This document shows, one piece after another, positions 7,290 through 17,357 of a DNA stretch of 44,091 bases. A program made the translations under genes and the position numbers. The notes under the pieces were generated by a model. It did not search any database. It saw only the letters and a list, made by a program, of their open reading frames with translations, and was not told the DNA's origin. The stretch lies in IMG/VR virus record IMGVR_UViG_3300045120_000006, positions 1 to 44,091 of that record, one strand, 5' to 3'. Source of the DNA: a virus. Positions within the stretch are counted from its first letter, which is position 1. Each line of letters opens with the position of its first letter.

Positions 7290-10200
7290 CTGTGGTTGCT
7301 CTCCCGGCTGCGCGGGTGGCTGACTACCGAAGCTCTCGCGCATCATCTTGTCTGTTGTCTCTAGTGTGAACGCTCGACCTTGCAACCTGGGTGCCAGCTG
7401 CCGACCGAAGTTGGCATTCAGTTGTTGCTCTAAGTACTTCACAGCTAGGTGTTGCTGCTCCATATTGTCCTGCATCTTCCGCACAATCTGATTGCCACGT
7501 GCCTGTCGCTGATCCTGCGGCATGTTATACTGCACACTCACAGCTCTATTCTGCGCGCTCAGATCGCGGTATTGCTGCTTCAACTTGCCAAGCATACCAG
7601 TAGGGTTCTGATACTGCGTAACTACGTTAGCAACCTGCACTAGTATTTCATCAGTCATCGCTTGCTCAGGTACACCACCCACCTGCATAGCCAACTGCCG
7701 CTTACGCATTGCAGCTTTCCCTGTAGCATCATTCCGCATACCCACGATGTCCCGAATGTAATTGTTGTTAGTAGCAACATACTGCCAAGCAGGTGTAGTG
7801 ACACGGTAGCGCTCCTTGTTCTGCCACACTAGCGGCACATCGGGTGTGCTAGCTGTTGCCTTCTCTACCATCGCACCTGTTGCAGCTCTCAGTCCTGCAG
7901 TGAAGTCTTGCTGCTGCCTAAGCGTCTGCACACCATCGACGCTAGTAGCATACTTAGATGCATGTAGCAGTATGTCAGTGCTGCCAGCTATGTAACTACC
8001 CATAGCACCGAACAACCCCTGCATGATGGCAGTGGTGGAGTTACTAACTTGACCTAAGTTAGTAGCACTCTCAGCGTTAGGCCCTGCCTTGAACATGCTG
8101 CCACTAGTGCGGAAGATGTTGCCACCTCTAGTGTCTGCACCCTGTGGGTCTAACTTAATACCGGCTGTACCTAGCACAGCTTGCAACAGCGGCGGCATAG
8201 CTGGCATCAAGCTATTCAACATCAACAGTGGCAAGTCGTTCTTGATAGGTGTAGGTGTAGCACTAGCAGGTATCATGCCCATCTGCTGCATCATTGCTGC
8301 AGTGCCAGCAACAATTGGTATCAAGTCAGGTGGCATCGTGATGCTGTAGTAGAGCTTGCGATTGTAGGCAGGGTTCTCACCATTGGCCCATGCTTGTAGC
8401 AGTGTCGGCGTTGGTATGTCTATAATCCTGTAGCGATCATACTCAGGTCTACGCTGCCAGAACTCGCGGCGGCTTTCTTCATTCCAGTACGTGCGCCAGT
8501 AGAAGCCTGCACCTAGTGCAGTAGTCATCATGGCTAGTCGTGGTATGACGTAGTGGTATGTCTCCTTGCCGAACATGTTACGCACTAGATGATAAGCACC
8601 TAGCTTCGCCTGTGACAAGTATGGAAAGACAGCCTCTATATCCTTCATCGTCTTGTTAGCTGGCACTAGCGACATATCACCGCCGACAGTGCGTGTCTCA
8701 TACATCAGCCTAGTCAACTCATTCGGCGGTATCTTGTCAGCACCACCGAACTTCTTAGCTAGCAGGTAGTGGTTCTGCGTGTAGTATGGCCGACTACCGC
8801 TCAAATAGACAGCATCCAGTAAGCCCTTGTAGAATGAGTATGCAGTGCGTACAGACTTCGGCATCTGATCGCCTATCATTGCATACGCATCGCGCACATG
8901 TGCAGGGTTGTTGATCGACCTGATACCACGCGTAGCATTGCCACGCATCATCTTCAGCGTAGCTAGGTTCTCAGTCCACGCTGCTATGTCAACAGCCTTC
9001 TTCACCATTGCATTGAATGTAGTGTCACCTACCATACGCCTAAACATGCCGAACTCTGACTGCGCCTTCAACGTGTCAGCCATCTTCTGTGCGCCGAAGT
9101 GTGCCATGAACTCGGTAGTAGCAGCCAATATATGATAAGGCATAGCAGCTAGCACAGTAGGATCAGGTATCAACCCACCGATCCACTTAGCTATAGGTGC
9201 AGGTAGCATCCTGTGCATTGCATACGACAGCGTACCATATGCTCTATCGTTAGGACGAAAGAGCATCTGCATTATGATGTTATACAGTGCACCCTTCACA
9301 GCGAACACAGGATTACCTGAGCCAGTGGTGAAGTACTTGAACCAATTAGTAGTAGTCTGTACATTCTGCATCAACCCGTTCATCTTCACAGGGTCATGCC
9401 GCAGTGCTAATGCTAACTCCGCATCACCCATCTTCCACATACGGAGCTTACCATCATTCCACTCTGGCACGAACCGCGGATCGTTGAGCAGCTTATTGAT
9501 CTTCGGATTGTTATGTGCAATCTCTGCAGGTGTCCAGTGTTTGCCTGTATATGGATTAGGTTCGATAGCCATATAACCGTTCTTGATGAAGTCTGACGGT
9601 GTGCCATCGGGATTAGTACGCAACCACGTGACTGCTTGGTTACGTGAGTCTTGGTGTGCTAAGCTGCGATAGGCGTTCTCACTGTACTGCCTAGTGACAG
9701 TACGCGGATTGAGCGCAGACGTTATACGTGTCTCTGCACTGATGTTAGCCTTAGCTGATGGCACCTTAAGTTCAAACTCGCGTATAGGACTTTCATTAGT
9801 CAGCGCACCACCAGTGCCCTTGACACCCTCACTCTGTGCGCGCTTCACACTTGAAACCACACTACGCCGTACACGCTCTAATCCTGTAGTGCCACCTAAC
9901 GGGTCGCTCATTATAGGTGTGTAGTAAGGATCAAGACGACGTAGTTCATTTGCGTACTTCTGCGTCATACGACCGCTACGCACTTCAAGCTGCAAGATTG
10001 TATCAGCCCATGCTTTGTGTGCATCTCTTACACGTATGATGCTAGGGTCTGTGCTAGTCTCATATGCGTTTGCTATCTTGTTGACCTCGCTGCGTGGTAG
10101 CTCAGGCAGCACAGGTCTAGCACTCTCATCGTGGTCATCACGTATACGCTTCAAGTCACTGGCAGCTTGCTTGTATGCATCACTTTTCTTGTCGCGTATG

Positions 10201-11540
10201 CTAGCAAGTTGATCGACTAGTGCCTGTTCTATCCTGTCATACCGCGCCTTGATGGTAGACATAATCATAGCACCTTCAACAGCGCGACCGTTGACAGGTG
10301 TAGCTGCATCTATAGCAGCGAACAAATCGTGTGTGACTACTTCAGCTGACTGCCTAACTGCGTCTTCAAGCACTGGACCTGTGTTGCTTCTGAACACAGC
10401 TTCATGCGTTCTAAAGTCATCTGGCCTATGTTCTGCTAGTCGCTGCAGTAGTGCTGACTGGTCATCGAACACTTGACCACGCGCTCTAGTCATCGTACTC
10501 CGCGTAACACCTGTGTCTTCAATTGCACTAGGTGGATTGAGCTGCTGTTCAGCACCAGCTGTAATAATAGACTCGCCAGTTTTAGGCTCAGGTGCTATAC
10601 GCACATCTACTGAAGGTGTCTTCTCTATCGTCTTAGCTAGATCACTAGTAGCAGCTTGCAGTGCAGCCTTCTGACCACCGTGCATAGCAGCTACGAATGC
10701 AGCCATACCAGCTACAGCTGCAGCGCTAGTAACTAATGTGCCAACACCTGCATCATCTTCAGTCTTAGGTGTGAATGCTGTATCCTTACCCTGTGCATAA
10801 CGCACAGCTTGATCTAACCCAACACCAACTGCGGCGTTGGCTGCTACGTTGGCTGGCGTATATGGTATAGTGACAGGTGATGTTAGCTCAACAGCTTTGA
10901 TAGCTGTCCTGCTAATAGGGTTGTTAAGCAGTGACCTAGTAACGATGTTCTTAGCTGCAGCTTGACCTATCTTACCCGGTATACCAGCAGGTCCACCTAC
11001 CAACGCACCACCTAGTATCTCAGCTGCGCTGTCTGTCCAATCACGCTGTTCCTCTGTACGCTGATCGCCAGTTAGACCACGCGCTACATCTTGTACTTTA
11101 GAGAATGCACCGATGCCACCCTTCAACTGCGTCATGCTGAAGTCTTCAAATTGCTTACTGTGCTGATACTCCTTCAGCTTGTCGTATATCTCATCCTCAC
11201 CCATACCGGGATTAGCTTGTGCTATCTGACCAGCAACCTGATTGAGATGATCGGTGATGTTCTTCTGTGCACCTTCAATCTGCATACTCTTACCGAACTC
11301 ATCCATGAACGACTTATCAGTGCCCATAGAATTGTACAGTGCTTGACCACCTGCATAGATAGTCTCAGGCAGTGCCATCCATGCAGGGTATGCAGACATA
11401 GCTCCGCTAGCTATATCGCCACCATAGCGTGCTAACGTACCACGCTCGGCAGGTGCTTGCTGTTGTACTGCAGGTGTAGGATCATAGCCGTATGTCTGCT
11501 TGAACTCATCAGCAGTCATATAGCCATCTTCGTTAGGCAT
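7281..11540 (-). CDS. Large internal virion / DNA ejection protein (1419 aa)
   Basis: The largest gene, last of the late operon. Glycine- and alanine-rich hydrophobic segments lie near residues 165-190 and 265-285. A middle region from about 725 (WFKYFTTGSGNPVFAVKGA onward to about 1000) resembles the LPD38-type domain found in large phage and mobile-element proteins. The C-terminal region is glutamine-rich and probably coiled coil. Size, position after the tail and lytic-domain genes, and this composition fit the biggest core protein of T7-like podoviruses, which is ejected with the DNA and helps form a trans-envelope channel. No enzymatic motif was identified. The stop overlaps the convergent polymerase gene. 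Confidence 0.6.
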   Translation of the reverse strand: MPNEDGYMTADEFKQTYGYDPTPAVQQQAPAERGTLARYGGDIASGAMSAYPAWMALPETIYAGGQALYNSMGTDKSFMDEFGKSMQIEGAQKNITDHLNQVAGQIAQANPGMGEDEIYDKLKEYQHSKQFEDFSMTQLKGGIGAFSKVQDVARGLTGDQRTEEQRDWTDSAAEILGGALVGGPAGIPGKIGQAAAKNIVTRSLLNNPISRTAIKAVELTSPVTIPYTPANVAANAAVGVGLDQAVRYAQGKDTAFTPKTEDDAGVGTLVTSAAAVAGMAAFVAAMHGGQKAALQAATSDLAKTIEKTPSVDVRIAPEPKTGESIITAGAEQQLNPPSAIEDTGVTRSTMTRARGQVFDDQSALLQRLAEHRPDDFRTHEAVFRSNTGPVLEDAVRQSAEVVTHDLFAAIDAATPVNGRAVEGAMIMSTIKARYDRIEQALVDQLASIRDKKSDAYKQAASDLKRIRDDHDESARPVLPELPRSEVNKIANAYETSTDPSIIRVRDAHKAWADTILQLEVRSGRMTQKYANELRRLDPYYTPIMSDPLGGTTGLERVRRSVVSSVKRAQSEGVKGTGGALTNESPIREFELKVPSAKANISAETRITSALNPRTVTRQYSENAYRSLAHQDSRNQAVTWLRTNPDGTPSDFIKNGYMAIEPNPYTGKHWTPAEIAHNNPKINKLLNDPRFVPEWNDGKLRMWKMGDAELALALRHDPVKMNGLMQNVQTTTNWFKYFTTGSGNPVFAVKGALYNIIMQMLFRPNDRAYGTLSYAMHRMLPAPIAKWIGGLIPDPTVLAAMPYHILAATTEFMAHFGAQKMADTLKAQSEFGMFRRMVGDTTFNAMVKKAVDIAAWTENLATLKMMRGNATRGIRSINNPAHVRDAYAMIGDQMPKSVRTAYSFYKGLLDAVYLSGSRPYYTQNHYLLAKKFGGADKIPPNELTRLMYETRTVGGDMSLVPANKTMKDIEAVFPYLSQAKLGAYHLVRNMFGKETYHYVIPRLAMMTTALGAGFYWRTYWNEESRREFWQRRPEYDRYRIIDIPTPTLLQAWANGENPAYNRKLYYSITMPPDLIPIVAGTAAMMQQMGMIPASATPTPIKNDLPLLMLNSLMPAMPPLLQAVLGTAGIKLDPQGADTRGGNIFRTSGSMFKAGPNAESATNLGQVSNSTTAIMQGLFGAMGSYIAGSTDILLHASKYATSVDGVQTLRQQQDFTAGLRAATGAMVEKATASTPDVPLVWQNKERYRVTTPAWQYVATNNNYIRDIVGMRNDATGKAAMRKRQLAMQVGGVPEQAMTDEILVQVANVVTQYQNPTGMLGKLKQQYRDLSAQNRAVSVQYNMPQDQRQARGNQIVRKMQDNMEQQHLAVKYLEQQLNANFGRQLAPRLQGRAFTLETTDKMMRESFGSQPPAQPGEQPQSE

Positions 11541-11542
11541 GA

Positions 11543-14461
11543 CTACTCCATGATCTTAAACAACGGCTGACCATCGGGGCCTATCTGCACATCTATATTA
11601 CCCTGCGGTGTGCTACCGTCGCCAGCACTATTAGGCATAGGCAGCGGTAGTGCATTGCCCTTTGGTTGTATATTCAACTTAGGCTGTGGCACGATGATAG
11701 GTGTACCCCCTGGCATCTGTGTAGGTACACGCTTAGCAGGTACAGCCTCCTGTTGCACAGGTTTAGGTGCACGTGTGAACAGTGCTTTGATCCAATCAAG
11801 TGCGCCACTCATATCCTTCTCTGGCAGACCACTAACGTCTTGTCCGAATGACGAGTCGTACTGTGGTTGATTACCTTGATCGTACATAGCAGCAGCTACA
11901 CTAGCAGCTGGCACAGGTAGTGGTGCTTGTTGTGGCGGCGGCTCTTGTCCTTGTCTACTCTCTATCAAGCGCTGCACCTGCGGCGGTATATTGTATGAAG
12001 GCTTGCCCATGATCTTGCTCTTGGCATAATCAACGGCATCGCCAACCATATCGCCAGCACCTTGTACAACGTCAGTCATAGGATCGACGCTGCGTATGTC
12101 ACGTGCTACACCACCAGCAGCATTCAGTACACCGGGAACCGCTTGTGCTACATCACCAGCCATGTAACCAGCACCAGCTGCTACATCTGTCATTGGGTCA
12201 ACGCTGCGTATATCGCGCGCAACCTCACCTGCCTTGTCCAACACATTGCCGAACGGTATAGTTGTCATGCCGGGAGGCAGATCACGCAGACTACGACTAG
12301 GCCCACCCATGCTCTGTGTATCAGGTCTAGTCGGCGGCATAGGCACAGGCTCACCAGCTGACAACCGTGAGCTAGTGTCATTAGTCTCATTCATGTCATC
12401 TATAGTATAACCACTATCGGTCTGCACCTGTTGCGGAGTAGGCGCAGGTGTAGCTTGTGTAGGTTGCTCAACAGTACTAGCTGTCTGTGGTGTAGGTTGT
12501 GCAGCTGCAGCAGTAGCTTCAGGTGGTATAGGCGCTGTAGTAGGCACATCATATCCTGCAGCGCTCTGGCTCTCGGGCACCGTTCTACGCTGTTGCGTCT
12601 TAGGTGCTAGGTCCATACCAGCTAACAACCCTGACACAGCTTCAGCTGGCACACCTTGCTTACCTACAACTGGCTGATTGCCAGCTATAGTAGCGAGCGG
12701 CGCAGATGTAGGTGCACCATACGTCGCCAGCTTATCACCAGTGAACGGACGCAATTCCTCACTAGGCTTGCGTGGTGCAGTAGGAGGTGGCGCTGCAGCA
12801 GGTGTAGCTGCTTGCTGTTCTGGCTCTTGCTCACGCTTCTTCCAAGCAGCGAGAGCTTCAGGACCAAACTCATAATGTCCGAAGTCCGCGCTTTTCCAAT
12901 CACCACCACTGCGTATCTGCAGATCGCTGAGTATCTTACGCATCACCTCTGTATTCTGTGGGTCTTGCACCCATTTAGTGAACGCTGTATCGACGCGGTT
13001 CTTGCTGCGTTGGTTAACATCTAAACCAGTACCAAAGCCGTGTTGGCTAGGATGATTAGTGCCAGCTATGTTTCTCTTGACATAACCAATCAGACTACTA
13101 ACAGGTGCACCAGCTTCATACAATCGCTGTACAAACTCATTGGCTATAGGTGCAACATCTTTATGCATGACAAACGCACGACCACTGCCATCTGGATATG
13201 GTATGCTAACCATAGCGTCTTCATCACCGAACCTGTAACCAGTGCGCGGGCTAGCGAAGTTAGCGCCCTGCGGCACACGCCCTTCAGGTATAGACGCTGG
13301 CGGTATAGGTGCTTGTGCTGTCTTCTCCGGTACACCTTGTGGACCGTCTAATACACGCCGTGCTGCAGAATGCCACGGACCTACTTTCTTAGTAGCTAGC
13401 TCATCGAACCACTGTCCAACTGTTGTATTCAGCGGTATGCCATTGTTAGCCATAGTACCAGCAGCATCTACCTGCCTACCATTAGGTAGTGTAGTAGGCA
13501 TCAACACCTTCACCAGTGGCGTGTCTCTATTCACCTGCAACGCTTTGGCTACTCTAGGTGCATTACCAGCACCGAGCATGTGTGCCATGTAGTAGTAGGG
13601 CATATCCTCTGCACCACTACCCAACTTCTGACCTGTGAACTTCTCAATGTTCTGCCTGTTGCGATCAATGTTAGCAGCTAATGCGTGTCCCATCTTATAG
13701 GGGTCTTGTAAATCCTGTGGTGATAAGCCATGTTCACGCGCTAACTCGCGTGTGAACTGAAATATACCACTAGCACCACCTGCAGACTTAGGATTAGTAC
13801 CTAGATTGTAGCCACCTGCGTTCTCTAAGCCTAGCGTCATCAAGATAGTGCCACGTGGTAGCTTGTACTTAACCTCATCAGCATCCCATGATGCAATCAA
13901 CTTAGGGTCAAGCTGTCTAAAGCCTAGCGGTGTACCTCGTGTGGTGCTAGGTGCGCGTGGTGCATTGTAGGCTGGCCTCTGCTGTCGGCTCTGTGCGCTC
14001 AGAGTGACAGTCTCATCAGGACCAGCCTGTGCGAAAGACGCTAGTGGATCATCACCTGCATTGTTCTGTGAGAACTTATCAGTGCTAGGTCCAAGTGGTG
14101 TAGGGTTAGTACCTAATGACCCTTGTGGTGCAGGTGTAGCAGGTGCAGCGGGAGGTGCGTTAGGAACAGTAGCACCACTAGGTGCACCACCACTACCAAG
14201 CGGCGCAGCGGGCGTAGTAGTGAATGTGGGATACTTACCACCACCTCTATCACCGGGAGCACCGTAGTCATCATACAATCCGCGTGTGTACTTGTCACGC
14301 AGACCTAGCATCTCTTTCATAAACTCTTGCTGGCGTAGTCTGTCTTCTCTACGCTGTGCAAGTTGTATGTATAGACGCGATAAAGCATCATTAGCTGCAG
14401 CCTCGCGTGCAGCAATCTGCGTGGTATAGTCAATTATACCAGTAGGCATCGCCTTTGCCAT
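11543..14461 (-). CDS. Internal virion protein with transglycosylase and M15 peptidase domains
   Basis: 972-aa protein with two apparent cell-wall-cleaving domains. Residues about 184-315 look like a lytic transglycosylase/lysozyme-like fold, with candidate catalytic Glu213 in GLENAGGYN followed by GGASGIFQF. Residues about 410-540 match an M15-type metallopeptidase: SQHGFGTGLD (His474, Asp481) and GHYEF (His529, Glu531), the usual zinc and catalytic pattern. The N-terminus is helical, and the rest is proline-, alanine- and glutamine-rich and probably disordered. Its place between two other large internal proteins suggests that it travels in the virion and opens the peptidoglycan during DNA entry. 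It could also serve in lysis, since no separate conventional endolysin is evident. Confidence 0.75.
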   Translation of the reverse strand: MAKAMPTGIIDYTTQIAAREAAANDALSRLYIQLAQRREDRLRQQEFMKEMLGLRDKYTRGLYDDYGAPGDRGGGKYPTFTTTPAAPLGSGGAPSGATVPNAPPAAPATPAPQGSLGTNPTPLGPSTDKFSQNNAGDDPLASFAQAGPDETVTLSAQSRQQRPAYNAPRAPSTTRGTPLGFRQLDPKLIASWDADEVKYKLPRGTILMTLGLENAGGYNLGTNPKSAGGASGIFQFTRELAREHGLSPQDLQDPYKMGHALAANIDRNRQNIEKFTGQKLGSGAEDMPYYYMAHMLGAGNAPRVAKALQVNRDTPLVKVLMPTTLPNGRQVDAAGTMANNGIPLNTTVGQWFDELATKKVGPWHSAARRVLDGPQGVPEKTAQAPIPPASIPEGRVPQGANFASPRTGYRFGDEDAMVSIPYPDGSGRAFVMHKDVAPIANEFVQRLYEAGAPVSSLIGYVKRNIAGTNHPSQHGFGTGLDVNQRSKNRVDTAFTKWVQDPQNTEVMRKILSDLQIRSGGDWKSADFGHYEFGPEALAAWKKREQEPEQQAATPAAAPPPTAPRKPSEELRPFTGDKLATYGAPTSAPLATIAGNQPVVGKQGVPAEAVSGLLAGMDLAPKTQQRRTVPESQSAAGYDVPTTAPIPPEATAAAAQPTPQTASTVEQPTQATPAPTPQQVQTDSGYTIDDMNETNDTSSRLSAGEPVPMPPTRPDTQSMGGPSRSLRDLPPGMTTIPFGNVLDKAGEVARDIRSVDPMTDVAAGAGYMAGDVAQAVPGVLNAAGGVARDIRSVDPMTDVVQGAGDMVGDAVDYAKSKIMGKPSYNIPPQVQRLIESRQGQEPPPQQAPLPVPAASVAAAMYDQGNQPQYDSSFGQDVSGLPEKDMSGALDWIKALFTRAPKPVQQEAVPAKRVPTQMPGGTPIIVPQPKLNIQPKGNALPLPMPNSAGDGSTPQGNIDVQIGPDGQPLFKIME

Positions 14462-14469
14462 TGTCGCAC

Positions 14470-15495
14470 CTAAGAGTAAGAGGAACCTTCGTTGTTCTGA
14501 TAGTAGTCATCATCACTGCCGCCGCCGCTACCACCGAAACCACTGACGCCACTGCTTTGACGTTGTGCACCCATGCCACGGAACATGCTAGCTAGGCTGC
14601 TACCAGCACCAGCTACAGCATTGCCATATCCCATGTTAGGTTGCACATAATCTAGCTCGCCGCCCTTCTTAGCAAACATGCTAGTGGCAGTGTTGCCAGT
14701 GCTAAGATCGCCAGCTGTAGCTGTACTCAGTGTACCCTGTGTGTCGATAGATTGTGGCTTGTAGTTAGTCTCTGGCAGCTGTTGTGCACGAGTAGCAAAC
14801 AAGTTGTACAAGTTAGCAAGCCCTGCATCACGCTTGTCAGCTATCTCTTGACCACTACCACGTGCCATCAACTTAGTCTGTAGTGCTAACTTAGTGTATG
14901 CGTTGTTATCCTCACGCTGCAGGTTGCTAGCAATCTCACCGAAGTTGCTATTCTGTCCTGTTCGCATACCCTGTGTGAAGACACGACGACCTGCATCAGC
15001 GCTAGCTTCACGTAGTCCCATTGCACCAGCTTGATACAAGTCACCAGCTAATGCCTCATCACTAGGCACGTAGCGGTTCTGCAGCTTGCGCCTAAACGTG
15101 TCAGCTAATGCTTCCTCTTGTACACCACGTTGGTAGTTGCGCTGCATAACAGCGCGGCGCATTGGTAGATCAGTAGTAAGTACCTTCTTTTGCTCCGCAT
15201 CTTGCAGAGCCATCATATCTAGAACGCCCTTACCACCTTCAACTACCCAACCTTTACCCGGCACGAAGTGTGTACGTGTGCCGCGTATATCTGTCGTACC
15301 AAGCTTCTGTTCAGCACGAGCCTTAAGCGCCATAGCTATAGCTTCTTGGCGCTCACGCTCACGCTGCTGCATGTTCATTACATTGATGGCCCAATTCATC
15401 TGATTGGCGTCTTCTTGGGCATCAGCATTCATCATGCCGCCAGCCAAAGAAGCACCAGCACCAGCTAGACCACCGATCATTCCGAACATTTCCAT
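14470..15495 (-). CDS. Probable internal virion protein (341 aa)
   Basis: 341 aa, with a short hydrophobic glycine/alanine-rich N-terminus (MEMFGMIGGLAGAGASLAGG) followed by long charged helices rich in Gln, Arg and Ala (MQQRERERQEAIAMALKARA) and a glycine/serine-rich tail. No enzyme motif is visible. An amphipathic or membrane-active N-terminus on a helical protein, located between other internal virion genes, is typical of smaller podovirus ejection proteins. The assignment is by position and composition. The preceding ribosome-binding site is TAGGAGT. Confidence 0.5.
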   Translation of the reverse strand: MEMFGMIGGLAGAGASLAGGMMNADAQEDANQMNWAINVMNMQQRERERQEAIAMALKARAEQKLGTTDIRGTRTHFVPGKGWVVEGGKGVLDMMALQDAEQKKVLTTDLPMRRAVMQRNYQRGVQEEALADTFRRKLQNRYVPSDEALAGDLYQAGAMGLREASADAGRRVFTQGMRTGQNSNFGEIASNLQREDNNAYTKLALQTKLMARGSGQEIADKRDAGLANLYNLFATRAQQLPETNYKPQSIDTQGTLSTATAGDLSTGNTATSMFAKKGGELDYVQPNMGYGNAVAGAGSSLASMFRGMGAQRQSSGVSGFGGSGGGSDDDYYQNNEGSSYS

Positions 15496-15512
15496 GATGA
15501 GTGTACTCCTAG

Positions 15513-16628
15513 TTAGAAGATACCCTCATTACTACGTGTACTTGCGTTGTTCTGTGCTTGGTTCTGGAAGGTGTCATACAAAGCACTGCCGCCTGTACCT
15601 GTAGTAGACGGCGTAGTAGCGTTACCGACCTTAGCAGAAGCGTTGCCAATGAGTGAGTTAATGTCGAAGTACTGCTTACCACCCACTGCACCACGCAGTT
15701 CACCTTCAAGACCTTGACCGCGCTCGTCGGCGTAGTTAGTAATACGTCCAGCTTCACCCATTGGATCGTATGTAGTACCAAAGTCCCAATTGCTAGCTGC
15801 ATCAAGTGACGACTGACGACGCTTATTGATGTCAGCTATGTCACTCTCACGCACACCGCGACCGATGTTCTGTAGATCGGTGTTAGCAGTGTACTTAGCA
15901 GTGCTTAGGTCTTGCAGTGCGCGGTCGTAGACAGCTTGGCTAGCTTGTCCGCGGCCCTTAGCTGATTGCAGTCCTGTGAGTGCATCGTTGTATTGCTGAT
16001 CTAGGATGCTGTTCAAGATAGCATCATCGCTCGTAGCACTGAAGCGATCTTCAGCATAGTACGGTGAGACTTGTTGATTGAACTGGTTAGTATACTTGTT
16101 ACGCTGTCCTACACGCGCTGAGCCTAGTATCTCATCTAGGATAGTTGGTGAGAATGCAGATGAGTAGTCAGCACCAGTTTGCAAGCCAGCATTACCAGCA
16201 TTGATACGATCAGTGAACTGACTGTAGACGCCGAGAGGATCACCGCTGTCAATGCCTAGTGAGCGCAGTCTATTAGTACCGCTACTCAATGCAGCATTGT
16301 AGGCGCTACCTTTAGATGACTGCCAAGCAGCATCAGTTGCAGCTTTAGCACGATCTTCACGATCTCTGTCAGCCTGTTGCTGCGTCTGTTCACGTTGGAA
16401 CTGCATCTGCGCTTCCCAATCACGGGCTTGCGCCTGTTCCATAGGTGAGGGTTGCGGAGGCGGTTGATAACCACCACCACCTTTAGTCTCTAACACCTTC
16501 TCCTTAACCTTGCGCTTCTTCCGTGTGGGTGGAAGCGGAGCAGCTTCATCAGCTGACGCATGTAGCTCATTGCCGTTAGACTTTCGCTGTCTCTCTAACG
16601 CCCACTTCGCTATGTGTGGTGCGATCAT
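15513..16628 (-). CDS. Probable virion structural protein (371 aa)
   Basis: 371 aa with a basic, proline-containing N-terminus, a glutamine-rich coiled-coil stretch (residues about 70-110) and a long region with repeated Ala/Gln/Ser helices and Tyr-Asn motifs. No known domain recognised. It overlaps the acetyltransferase gene by 53 bases in another frame. AAGGG eight bases upstream supports ATG 16628. Its neighbours are internal virion proteins, so it is probably a virion component, but its role is unknown. Confidence 0.5.
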   Translation of the reverse strand: MIAPHIAKWALERQRKSNGNELHASADEAAPLPPTRKKRKVKEKVLETKGGGGYQPPPQPSPMEQAQARDWEAQMQFQREQTQQQADRDREDRAKAATDAAWQSSKGSAYNAALSSGTNRLRSLGIDSGDPLGVYSQFTDRINAGNAGLQTGADYSSAFSPTILDEILGSARVGQRNKYTNQFNQQVSPYYAEDRFSATSDDAILNSILDQQYNDALTGLQSAKGRGQASQAVYDRALQDLSTAKYTANTDLQNIGRGVRESDIADINKRRQSSLDAASNWDFGTTYDPMGEAGRITNYADERGQGLEGELRGAVGGKQYFDINSLIGNASAKVGNATTPSTTGTGGSALYDTFQNQAQNNASTRSNEGIF

Positions 16629-17121
16629 CTGAGTTGCCCTTCTCCATGAGATGTTTAACGGCTATGTAGCCTTGTGTTTTATAACCTAACCTATTCATTA
16701 TGTGTATAATGCGTTCGACTAACTGCGGCTCATTGTCGTGTTCAACCTGCGTATAGATGCGCTCAACCTTCCTGTCACGTGCCCACTTCTCAAAGTGCCA
16801 TAGTAGTTGTACAGCTATCAGACCACTACGATATTTAGGCAGCACAAACCACATCTCCTGACACGCTATGTCAGTGAGGTTGTAGATGCTAGGACGGATG
16901 GTGCCTATGATGTAGCCAACAGGTTTGTCATTGTCGTCATAGGCAACCCAACCATTGAGCCACTTCCTGTCAGGATCACGCACGCAGATAATCACGTGAT
17001 TAGTGATCGCCTGTCTAGCGAACGCCCGACCACAGCCAAACTCATCATGGTGTAGTTGCGCTAGGTTCTCTAGGTCTACACCATGACGCGGAGTTGTAAC
17101 AGCTTCGATCTTCATAGACAC
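16576..17121 (-). CDS. GNAT-family N-acetyltransferase-like protein
   Basis: 181 aa with the layout of a GNAT acetyltransferase. A strand pair around GWVAYDDNDKPVGYIIGTI is followed by EMWFVLPKYRSGLIAVQLLW, where the YRSGLIAV segment occupies the place of the acetyl-CoA-binding R/QxxGxG/A loop, and then by VERIYTQVEHDN and a C-terminal RLGYKTQGY strand. GNAT-like proteins occur near internal virion genes of several podophages. The substrate is unknown; a structural rather than catalytic role is possible because the CoA loop is imperfect. The C-terminus overlaps the next gene by 53 bases. Confidence 0.65.
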   Translation of the reverse strand: MSMKIEAVTTPRHGVDLENLAQLHHDEFGCGRAFARQAITNHVIICVRDPDRKWLNGWVAYDDNDKPVGYIIGTIRPSIYNLTDIACQEMWFVLPKYRSGLIAVQLLWHFEKWARDRKVERIYTQVEHDNEPQLVERIIHIMNRLGYKTQGYIAVKHLMEKGNSDDRTTHSEVGVRETAKV

Positions 17122-17173
17122 CTCAACACATCTTGGTCATCGTACCAACAATCACAACAGGACGACGACCAAT

Positions 17174-17347
17174 CTAAGGGTGCACGATGAAACCGAAATC
17201 GTGCCAGCCTAACAGGAACAGTAGTATGAAGAACAACAGACCGCTTGCATGTATAGCCCACGGAAACTGCCCACTACCCCACTGTCCAGCTGCCCAACTG
17301 AGTAACCACAACAACATGATGACCCAAAAGATCAGACCAATCGGCAT
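17174..17347 (-). CDS. Small two-helix membrane protein, candidate holin
   Basis: 57 aa with two predicted membrane segments (IGLIFWVIMLLWLLSWAA and SGLLFFILLFLLGW) joined by a short turn, and very few charges. ATG 17347 is preceded by AGGGAGA at good spacing; the upstream in-frame start has no such site. It lies next to an RlpA-like barrel protein and a membrane-anchored small protein, so the three may form the lysis cassette, with this one as holin. Function is inferred from topology and position only. Confidence 0.55.
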   Translation of the reverse strand: MPIGLIFWVIMLLWLLSWAAGQWGSGQFPWAIHASGLLFFILLFLLGWHDFGFIVHP

Positions 17348-17357
17348 GTTTCTCTCC

